Shown: positions 38,901 through 50,900 of the stretch, piece by piece
How the letters are laid out: the number at the start of each line of letters is the position of its first letter
Position numbering within the stretch: position 1 is the stretch's first letter
Source of the DNA: Ascidia mentula
Lineage: Eukaryota; Chordata; Ascidiacea; Phlebobranchia; Ascidiidae
Length of the DNA: 64,000 nt
Assembly (NCBI GenBank): GCA_947561715.1
Contig: OX387200.1
Span: 1,552,501-1,616,500 of the forward strand
Direction: 5' to 3'
Made by a program: the position numbers and the translations under genes
The notes under the pieces: generated by a model
Told to the model about the DNA's origin: nothing
The model's database searches: none
The model's input: only the letters and a program-made list of their open reading frames with translations

Positions 38901-41900
38901 ACTTCTGATGACTATGGAAAGTTTCAATCAAGTGTTATCATCAATGTACAGTGTAAGTAGCTGCTCCGTGTATGTTGTAGTAAAAAAAAATCAAAACTGC
39001 ACTGAAGTTTGTGCCAACCTTGATCTTAAAGCTGAGAGTCTTCATTAATGTAAATGCAGGTTATGGTCAGAACTTTTCAGTTGCTTTTTTTACCTCTGGT
39101 AGAATTAATTTTTGGTCAGTTAAGAATAAACATGTGTTTAGGAATATAAAAAGTATGAAAAATTGTGTATTTGAAAAAATCCAAACCTGGCAATGTGTTT
39201 TTGTTTTCATTGGACTTGTGTTGCATAAATAGTTAAATGTTGGAGGTCATTGTGTCCAGCTTTTTTATTTTTAGCGAAATATTTTTTTATTCATTGTAGT
39301 TCAGTGATGTGAAATGCATTTATCAGTATATTGGCTGTTTTAAGTATAATGTTGTATTGGTTTTCTCTTTAAAATGTAGGCCGGTTGTAGCCACTATAAC
39401 CCTTGTATTGTGAAGTCACATCCCAATCCACATGTGTTTGGTCTTAAGATAATGTGAATCAAAGCAACAGTTTGTGTAGCTTAGATAGAAAATTTAATGA
39501 TTCAACAAATGTAACTTGTTTAGCATGCAAATGCTAATACTGCCAACAAAACTATTTCTATTGTGTCAGTTCCAACAATAAGTAAGTTAACTTTTGCGTA
39601 ACTTTTCACTTCAACTTGATTTTTGCATTTAAACATTCTCATTCAGGAGAACTAATGATAATAATTAATGGTGAAAAAGTTGACAACAACACAACCAAGC
39701 TTTTCAATGAAAGCACTGCTGTTACTTTTAATTGTTCTGTGGACTGACACAGTTACCTTCATACAACCTTAAAATAATCAAAAGGCAGAAAAGCTGTTGT
39801 GATTGGTGTTATCGGGTATAATGCTTTGTTAAGAAAATGACATTGGGACATATGTGTGAGAGTCTTCTGATCAGCTTGGAATTTTTCAAACACTGCTGTA
39901 CATAGATGTTTAGTACAAGTTGGTGCTATTGAATTGCACAATTCTCTTCTTAAGTTATCTATTTAAAATATTGCAGATTTTATTGGTTTTGAAAACTGTG
40001 TATTGGGTAAACCTAATGTATAGTGCTTTAAATGATTGTGTTCAAAGTATATCTTACTTAAACTTAAAGTCCTATCTTCTTATTCCAAATATTTTGTTAC
40101 ATTTCAAAAAGTTATGGGATTACCAATGAAAGATACTACTGAGTCTATAACAACTTAATGTAAATGGTTTACTTTTTCCATTTTAAATATTGCCATCCTC
40201 ATGTTAATGCCCTGAGTAAATTGTAGCATTTAGTCTTCATTACCTGGGTGGTTGCTTGTGATTTGTCAACATTTGCTTTCTTCCACAGTTTTACTGATAA
40301 AAATTTATGGATTAGGAAAACTACTGTTTACTCCCGGTGTACATTCATTGTGATACTAATTCCTCATGTTCATCACATATTCCAAAAAAGTGTAAATTCT
40401 ATCAAACGATTTCTTGAGTAAAGTTTGATAATATCTGAAAAATGACATTTGTCTTCTTCATAGTCTTATATGTTCATGTATATTGCTATATAGTTTACTT
40501 GTTGATAAACAAGTTTTCTCATGCAAAAATAAGCTGGAAATTTAACACATTGAAAAGAAGATATATGCCTGGAATGTGGCAGTAACGGTATTTTTATCAG
40601 AAAAAAATGTTTGTTGATCATTTTGCATTTGTTGTATTCAGACCCACCTTCAATTTCCAACATCACTGTACAAGGCTCATTTAAGAAGGTTGAAAACCAG
40701 TACATTATTCTTCGAAATAACAGTGTAACACTAAATTGCTTTGTGGAATCAAATCCCCAATCCACATGTGTTTGGTCCTATGATAACATGAATGAAAGCA
40801 ATGGTTCATGCAGCATAGATAGAAAATTTAATAATTCAACAAATGCAACTTGTGTAGCCACTAATGGCATTGGTAATTCTGACAACAAAACTATTTCAGT
40901 TGTGTCAGTTCCAACATTGAGTAAGTCTCGTTGTTTGAGATATTGTTCAGTTGAAGTAATCCGCATGTAAACATTACTAGGACAACCAAAGATAACAATT
41001 AATGGACAGACAGTTGATGAAAACACAACAAAGCTAGTCAACCAAAGTGATGATGTATTTCTTAATTGTACTGTGGCCTACCAGAGTTATCTGAATACCA
41101 CTTTTAATTGGACGAAAGATGTTGATGTTGTGGTGGATATTAAAAATTATGCTGACATTTCAATCCAAAATATTACAAAAAATGACAGTGGGACATTTGT
41201 GTGTGAGTCTTCTGATGAGTTTGGAACTTTTCAAACAATGGTGTACATTGATGTTCAGTGTAAGTTTGCACTATGAGATGTTGCATGTTGTATAATTCTC
41301 TTCAGAATTTAACTTGATTCAATATAGAAAATTGTTTATTTGGCAAACTTCAAATCAAATACTTCAAATAATTGTGTTCAAAGTAAAAGACTTCGTTTTG
41401 ATTCAATATTTTTTTACTTTCATTAGTTATAAGTTTGGCCTTCTTTAAGCAACATGAAGCATTTTCCTAAGGAGTTCCTTGACTTAGTGGTTGCTTACTG
41501 GTGTGATTTGTCCAGATTTGTACCCTTAATTATTGATGTGAAAATACTTCATGGAATCTATTGTCTGTTTACTTCTCTTGTCCCAATAAAAACACCACAT
41601 TAGTTGTGTAAATTAATGTTAATTCTGATTTATTATGTATGTCAAAATGGACCATGAAACTGTAGTTTTATTTGACAATCTGAAAATATAAAAGTTTGAT
41701 TATGTCTGAAAAATGACATGTGTCTTAAAAAATGGTGGTTTTTGATGTTTTGTCGATTAAATGTCAGTTGCAAAATAAATTAACAAGTTCTTTCATGCAA
41801 TAATGTTCTATAAGACAATCTTAAAAACTAAAGTTTAATTCTGTCAGAAAAATGATAGTTGTAATAAGTTTATAAACAAGAGCTGAATTGAACATGAATT

Positions 41901-44900
41901 TGTGTGTTTGTTGAAAAAACAAATTTGATACAAATTAACAAGTTCTCTCATGCAAAAATAATGTTTAAATTCCAAACTTCTAAATTGCAATTGAATGCAT
42001 TGTAAGATGAATGGGTACTACTTCATATTTTACAGGATTTTGTTTGTTGATTGTTTTTTGTTTGTTGTATTCAGATCCACCATCAATTCCCAACATCACT
42101 GTACATGGGTTATTTCAACAAACTGAAAACCAATATATTATTTTGCGAAACACAAGTATAAGGTTGAATTGCTCTGTGGATTCTAACCCCCAATCTAAAT
42201 GTGTTTGGTCATATGATAACTTAAATGGACGCAATGATTTATGCAGCATAGACAGAGAATTTATTAATTCAACAAATGCAACTTGTGAAGCCTTTAATGG
42301 CATCGGCAACAAAACCACTAAAACCATAGAACTTGTGTCAGTCCCAATAGAGAGTAAGTTAGTCAGTTTACATTGGAATTATTTTTTTTGACATATTTTT
42401 TACACAGGGCAACCAATAATACTAGTTAATGGTGAAGCTGTTGAAAATAATAAAACACAACATTTTAACGAAAGCAATGCTGTCAATTTCACTTGTACGG
42501 AGGATTTTCAGCTTTACCTAAATACAACATTTAAGTGGAAAAAAGATGGAATTATTGTTGCAAATGACAGCACATATAACTTTTATCATAAAAATATAAC
42601 AAGAATTGACTCGGGTATATATACTTGCAACACTTCTGATGACTATGGAAAGTTTCAATCAAGTGTTATCATCAATGTACAGTGTAAGTAGCTGCTCCGT
42701 GTATGTTGTAGTAAAAAAAAATCAAAACTGCACTGAAGTTTGTGCCAACCTTGATCTGAAAGCTGAGAGTCTTCATTAATGTAAATGTTTGAAACTTCAA
42801 TTTGCTAAATATTAAGTGACTAATTTGTTTCATTTCATGCTGATGTAATAGAAAGCTAGCTTGAGATAAAAGCTGTATATTGCACAAAAGTTCTTCGTGT
42901 TGTCTTTGAAACAGTTTCTTTACTGTCTGTGTTATTGTTTTCCATAGGAGTCTGCAGGTTATGGTCAGAACTTTTCAGTTGCTTTTTTTACCTCTGGTAG
43001 AATTAATTTTTGGTCAGTTAAGAATAAACATGTGTTTAGGAATATAAAAAGTATGAAAAATTGTGTATTTGAAAAAATCCAAACCTGGCAATGTGTTTTT
43101 GTTTTCATTGGACTTGTGTTGCATAAATAGTTAAATGTTGGAGGTCATTGTGTCCAGCTTTTTTATTTTTAGCGAGATATGTTTTTATTCATTGTAGTTC
43201 AGTGATGTGAAATGCATTTATCAGTATATTGGCTGTTTTAAGTATAATGTTGTATTGGTTTTCTCTTTAAAATGTAGGCCGGTTGTAGCCACTATAACCC
43301 TTGTATTGTGAAGTCACATCCCAATCCACATGTGTTTGGTCTTAAGATAATGTGAATCAAAGCAACAGTTTGTGTAGCTTAGATAGAAAATTTAATGATT
43401 CAACAAATGGAACTTGATTAGCATACAATGACATTGCTAATACTGCCAACAAAACTATTTCTATTGTGTCAGTTCCAACAATAAGTAAGTTAACTTTTGC
43501 GTAACTTTTCACTTCAACTTGATTTTTGCATTTAAACATTCTCATTCAGGAGAACTAATGATAATAATTAATGGTGAAAAAGTTGACAACAACACAACCA
43601 AGCTTTTCAATGAAAGCACTGCTGTTACTTTTAATTGTTCTGTGGACTGACACAGTTACCTTCATACAACCTTGAAATAATCAAAAGACAGAAAAGCTGT
43701 TGAGATTGGTGTTATCGGGTATAATGCTTTGTTAAGAAAATGACATTGGGACATATGTGTGCGAGTCTTCTGATCAGCTTGGAATTTTTCAAACACTGCT
43801 GTACATAGATGTTTAGTACAAGTTGGTGCTATTGAATTGCACAATTCTCTTCTTAAGTTATCTATTTAAAATATTGCAGATTTTATTGGTTTTGAAAACT
43901 GTGTATTGGGTAAACCTAATGTATAGTGCTTTAAATGATTGTGTTCAAAGTATATCTTACTTAAACTTAAAGTCCTATCTTCTTATTCCAAATATTTTGT
44001 TACATTTCAAAAAGTTATGGGATTACCAATGAAAGATACTACTGAGTCTATAACAACTTAATGTAAATGGTTTACTTTTTCCATTTTAAATATTGCCATC
44101 CTCATGTTAATGCCCTGAGTAAATTGTAGCATTTAGTCTTCATTACCTGGGTGGTCGCTTGTGATTTGTCAACATTTGCTTTCTTCCACAGTTTTACTGA
44201 TAAAACTTTATGGATTAGGAAAACTACTGTTTACTCCCGGTGTACATTCATTGTGATACTAATTCCTCATGTTCATCACATATTCCAAAAAAGTGTAAAT
44301 TCTATCAAACGATTTCTTGAGTAAAGTTTGATAATATCTGAAAAATGACATTTGTCTTCTTCATAGTCTTATATGTTCATGTATATTGCTATATAGTTTA
44401 CTTGTTGATAAACAAGTTTTCTCATGCAAAAATAAGCTGGAAATTTAACACATTGAAAAGAAGATATATGCCTGGAATGTGGCAGTAACGGTATTTTTAT
44501 CAGAAAAAAATGTTTGTTGATCATTTTGCATTTGTTGTATTCAGACCCACCTTCAATTTCCAACATCACTGTACAGGGCTCATTTAAGAAGGTTGAAAAC
44601 CAGTACATTATTCTTCGAAATAACAGTGTAACACTAAATTGCTTTGTGGAATCAAATCCCCAATCCACATGTGTTTGGTCCTATGATAACATGAATGAAA
44701 GCAATGGTTCATGCAGCATAGATAGAAAATTTAATAATTCAACAAATGCAACTTGTGAAGCCACTAATGGCATTGGTAATTCTGACAACAAAACTATTTC
44801 AATTGTGTCAGTTCCAACATGGAGTAAGTCTCGTTGTTTGAGATATTGTTCAGTTGAAGTAATCCGCATGTAAACATTACTAGGACAACCAAAGATAACA

Positions 44901-47900
44901 ATTAATGGACAGACAGTTGATGAAAACACAACAAAGCTAGTCAACCAAAGTGATGTTGTATTTTTAAATTGTACTGTGGCCTACCAGAGTTATCTGAATA
45001 CCACTTTTAAATGGACAAAAGATGGTGATGATGTTGTGGTGGACATTAAAAATGCTGGCATTTCATTCAAAAATGTTGCAAAAAATGACAGTGGTACATA
45101 TGTGTGCGAGTCTTCTGATCAGTTCGGAACTTCTCAAACAATGGTGCACATTGATGTTCAGTGTAAGTTGGCGCTATGAGATATTGCATGATACATAATT
45201 ACCTGAAATTTGGCCTATACATTATAGAAAATTGTTCATTGGTGCAATTTTTTGTCAAATACTATAAATGACTGTGTTCAAAGCAAAAGATTATCTTTTA
45301 TTTTATAACTTTTTTCAATTTGAAAACATTTAATGATTTTGGATTCCAATCGGAAAAGTTTTTTAGGCTAATTTCATAAGGTTGCGTTTTTTTGTATTTT
45401 AAACTATGCCAAAGCAAAATGCAGCATTTTGCTCAGGAGTATTTTGGCTTGGTGATTGCTTGTTGATGTGATTTCTGCTCTAAATTATTCACATGAAAAT
45501 GTTACCATGCAACCAGAATCATAGGCGTCGATTCCTATCTTCTAGAGAAGGCCAGCCTAACCTGCAAAATACCCAGGTTAGGCGGCCTACCCTGGATTTG
45601 GAAAGTCTCCTTCGTTCTTTTAGCTGATATACCCGCAAAGGCAACCATTATCTCGCATCGTGCGATAGTTAAATGCTCGCTTTGTGTTTCACTGTTTAAA
45701 TGTGTGGCGTGCATTTGTCTAATCGTCACGGATTGGAACAGTTTATTCATTAAAGTGATGTACCGAAGCTTCGGATTCCAGATTTCATTTACTGAATCAG
45801 CGATAATTTTCAATACTATGAAAAATGATAGTATTTAGCGTGTCTTTTCTGTGTAATTGTGTATCACACAAGACACAATCTTACAAACTGTGCTAAAACC
45901 AACGAATAAACGACGCCTTGTGATAGTTCAGTGACGTAACATTTTCGTAATGTAAGTCTTGGCATATACTGTCGCTGAAGACATATCCTTTGAGAAACGG
46001 GAGTCTAGTGCTTGGTATTGAATTTGCTCATGTTTTGCTCACGCACGGTACAAGATTGGTAATACATTTGGAAACTACCAATGACGGCCAAGATAACCTA
46101 TAAATCTAAACACGAATTTAGACGATCTGGCGATAACGTATAACGAATTTAGACGATTCGGTTCACCACCAAAAAGCACTAAGGCCGTAAATTGACTCGG
46201 CACTCGCAGGACCAGTCCAATACGAATACGTCTCAGAACTTGTGGGCCGAGTAATGATTTTACTTGGCCTAATCTGGAAACTTAAGAAATCGACGCCTAT
46301 GACCAGAATTAAAAATGTTTATTTCTCATGTCCTCATAAAAAAGCTCATTATTTGTATAAATTAATGTTAATTCCGATTTTTCATGTCTTTCAAAGTGGA
46401 TCGTAAAAGTGTGGTTTGGGAGAAAAATCTTAAAACGTAAATTTTAATGATATCTGATAAATGAAAAATACAAATTTGACGTTTGATGTATATAGGTTTA
46501 AATATCAATTTAAGTTGCTGTTGGAGTTAACAAGTTCTCTTATGCAAAAATAAAGTTCAAATTCAATATATTTAAAATGCTATTACATGCTTCTTATATA
46601 AATATGTTACTTCTGGATATTTTACAGATTTTTTTTTATATTTGTTCATTCTTCAATGATTGTTGCATTCAGATCCACCTTCAATTTCAAGTATCACTGT
46701 ACAGGGCTCATTTCAGCAAATTGAAAACCAGTACATTATTCTTCGAAACACCAGTATAACCCTAAATTGCTCTGTGGAATCAAATCCCTTGTCTATATGT
46801 GTTTGGTCTTATGATAACTTGAATGAAAGCAATGGTTCATGCAGCTTAGTTAGAAAATTTAATGATTCAACAAATGCAACTTGTGTAGCCACTAATGGCA
46901 TTGGTAATTCTGACAACAAAACTATTTCAGTTGTGTCAGTTCCAACATTGAGTAAGTCTCGTTGTTTGAGATAATGTTCAGTTGAAGTAATCCGCATGTA
47001 AACATTACTAGGACAACCAAAGATAACAATTAATGGACAGACAGTTGATGAAAACACAACAGAGCCATTCAAACAAAATGATGATGTATTTCTTAATTGT
47101 ATTGTGGCCTACCAGAATTATCTGAATACGACTTTTAAATGGGCAAAATATGTTGACGTTGCGAGGGATATTAAAAATTATGCTGGCATTTCATTTGAAA
47201 GTATAACAAAAAATGACAGTGGGACATATGTGTGCGAGTCTTCCGATCAGTTTGGAACTTTTCAAACAATGGTGTACATTGATGTTCAGTGTAAGTTTGC
47301 ACTATGAGATGTTGCATGCTGTATAATTTTCTTCAGAATTTAACTTTATTCAATATAGAAAATTGTTAATTGGTTAAACTTCATGTCAAATACTTTAAAT
47401 GATTGTGTTCAAAGTAAAACACTTTCTTAATTAAATATTTTTTTCACCTTGATTAGTTATAAATTTGGCCTTCTTTGCAGCATTTTGCAAAAGGTGTTTC
47501 TTGGCTTAGGGGTTGCTTACTGATGTGATTTGTCAAGATTTGTACCCTTAATTATTGATGTGAAAAAACTACATGTATCAGGAATACTATTGTCTGTTTA
47601 CTTCTCTTATCCCGATAAAAAGGACATTAGTTATGTAAATTAATGTTAATTGTGATCTATTATGTCTGTCAAAATGGACCATGAAACTGTAGTATTAATA
47701 GACAATCTTAAAATATAAAGTTTGATTATGTCTGAAAAATGACATATGTCATAAAAACAACGGTGACGTTTTCATGTTTTATCGATTTAAATGTCAGTGT
47801 AAGTTGCAATATAAATTAACAAGTTCTTTCATGCAATAATGTTGTATAAGACAATCTTGAAACTAAAATTTAATTCTTTCTGAAAAAGGACATTTGTGAT

Positions 47901-50900
47901 AAGTTTATAAACAAGAGCTGAATTGAACATGAATTTGTGTGTTTGTTAAAAAAAAAAAATTTGATACAAATTAACAAGTTCTCTCATGCAAAAATAATGT
48001 TCAAATTCCAAACTTATAAATTGCAATCAAATGCATTTTGAAATGGGTATAACTACATATTTCACAGAATTTTGCTTGTTGATTGTTTTTTGTTTGTTGT
48101 ATTCAGATCCACCATCAATTTCAACCCACATCACACCACAGGGGTTATTTCAACAAACTGAAAACCAATATATTATTTTGCGAAACATAAGTATAAGCTT
48201 AAATTGCTCTGTGGATTCAAATCCCCCATCCAAATGTGTTTGGTCATATGATAACTTGAATGAACACAACAATTCATGCAGCATAAGCAGAGTATTTAGT
48301 AATTCAACAAATGCAACTTGTCAAGCCACTAATGGCATTGGTAATTCTACCAGTCCAACCATTTCAATTGTTTCAGTTCCAACATTGAGTAAGTTAACTT
48401 TGAAGTTAGTTTTTGAATTTATACATTTTTTCTTTTAAAACATTCTTATTCAGGACAACCAAAGATAACAGTTAATGGTGAAACAGTTGATAACAATACA
48501 ACAAAGCTTCTCAATGAAAGCAATGCTGTTAAATTTAAATGCACTGTTGATTACCAAAGTTATCTTGGTACAATCTTTAAATGGACAAAAGATGGAATTG
48601 ATGTTGAGATAGATGTTAATAATGATAGCATTTTGCCAAAAAATGTTACACCAAATGACACTGGTACATATGTATGCAAGTCTTCTGATGAGTTTGGAAG
48701 TTTTCAAACAAGGGTTAACATTGATGTTCAGTGTAAGTTTGCACCATAGAAAGTTTGCATGTGGTGTTAATTTGAAATAGTTTGTCCATTCAAATCTGCA
48801 TGTTTCCATATTTCTCTTAAAAACAGAGTGTTGTTTGACATGTTGCGTAAATAATTTGTTTTGGAAGCTATTGCAAAATGTAGAATTTGGTAGAAATCTT
48901 AACCGACCCAAATTTGTTCTGTTTAAGATTAACTACACCTTTGAGTGTATTAATAGAATACCTTAATTGTGCTATGTATGCTATCTGGTGAATGATTTAA
49001 TTATGAATAATTTTGTTTTGTGTTTTATGTCTTGCTTAACCTGTTAATAACTGGGTGTTCAGTAACGGTTTCTATTGGTTGCATTGGTTCTATTCCGAAA
49101 ACAAGTTCTTATTTTTTGCAACCTATTTCCTGTATTCCCAGCATAACTGTAGACATTTCATCGTAGAACAGGTCTTTTGTAAAATTATATCCCTTACATT
49201 TAAACCTTTACGCACATCATGCAGCAAATACCTGGGTTTTAATCTTAGTAATATAATGTAATAACAAGTATGAGAAATGCTTCCAACTATGTGTGTAGCA
49301 TGTGGAAAGTTTCATCGCACTTGTGACATAGCAACTAATAATCTATTAGGATGATTTTTCTTCTGTTTTTGTGATTATTATCAGTTTCATAAATCTGATA
49401 ATGTAAAATGCCACCCGAAGATGTCACCTAACATTAAAATTTACAAAAATACCATTACTTGCTTTACAATCAGATAAAGCTAGAAACTCTTTTGGTACAA
49501 GTAGCAGATTTTTTTCCCAATAAGCAATTTGTGCATCAAAGCCAATTAATGATTGAGCACTTAGCACAATGCTAATAGTTACCTCTAGACATTTTATAAA
49601 TCATGTGTGAATTTAAATTTGGTTTACACTATTTCAAATGATAATTGTATATATTTTGTAATTGTGCTAAATGTTGGCATTTCGTAGACCAACCATACAC
49701 TGTTGGCAATGTGAACTGCCAACCAAACCAACCATGTGATATTACTGTGTATTCAAATCCTCCACCTTATGCCCCTGTTTTAATATCACCAGGTTTGTAA
49801 TGCTTGAATACTTGCCATATCTTAACATTTGATTTATAAATATATTTTTTAGGAGGTGGAAATGAAACTTCTTCATGGTTGATAAGTACTCCACCAGTTT
49901 ACACATATCAAATTAAGGTAAATTATGTTGTTAAACAGTAGGGAATCATTTATTTGTTATTGTAAGTTACTTCAAATATAGAATAGTATTAAAGGAATGT
50001 TTATCTTAAATCCCATAATCATGGGCGTATCCAGGAGCGATCCGGAACCCCGTTTTGTGAAATATTTTGTTCTGTTTTGATAGCTAAACAAACGCCACTG
50101 TATTTTTTTGTCAAAATCTCTGTGAAAACCAGATATTTTCTTTAACGTTGACCTAAAAACCCAAACAGGGGGCATTGTTACCGAACACTTGGCATTGTTA
50201 CCAAACATGTTGTATTGTTAAGAAACAAATATAATTTTTCGTCAGTCTAAGGACGAAATGCCGTTTTTTAGTGGTCATGTTGTTGTAATGGCGAGCGGTT
50301 TACTTGTGTATAAAGTCAATTAGTTTAGTTGGTTAACACGTTGCCAATATTACACATGTTGAAAACATTTACTTTTGTTGATGCCAGTTACCAATACTTT
50401 TTTACATATTTCAAGCCTTTCTTTAAAAGCAGTAGTTATAAAACTACGGCGCAAGCACTACCACAAAAACTCGCATCAAGTGTTCCACAACGTTACGCGA
50501 TTGTGCAAGCCAGGAAGCCACCGTTTATGTGACAATTTGCACCAACACTGGCGTTTGTATTTTGTAACTTTTGACCACATTTAACCTTAGTTTTCACCTG
50601 AAAATCGGGAAATTCCCAAGAAGTTAGACCCACCCCCCCCATTAAAAAATCCTGGATACGCCTATGCCCATAATGGTTGCTTTAGTTGATGCCAGTTACC
50701 AATACTTGTTTAATATGAAATGTGTCCATAAGGTTGACTTAAATAAAAGATGTAGGAAAATGCGATAAAAATACAATTTAGAATATAATCCATTAAAAGA
50801 AACCATTGTTCTCTATGGGCATTAGCCAAGTGTCAAAGTAAAAATATTGTGCATTTGTGGCATTAACAAACTATGCACAGTGAGTTCTTTGTAATCCTAG

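Noticed and set aside
50300-50420. A tRNA A-box-like stretch (TTTAGTTGGTTAACACG) suggesting a tRNA or SINE
   Set aside because: No B box follows at the right distance and no cloverleaf can be drawn; it lies inside a MITE.
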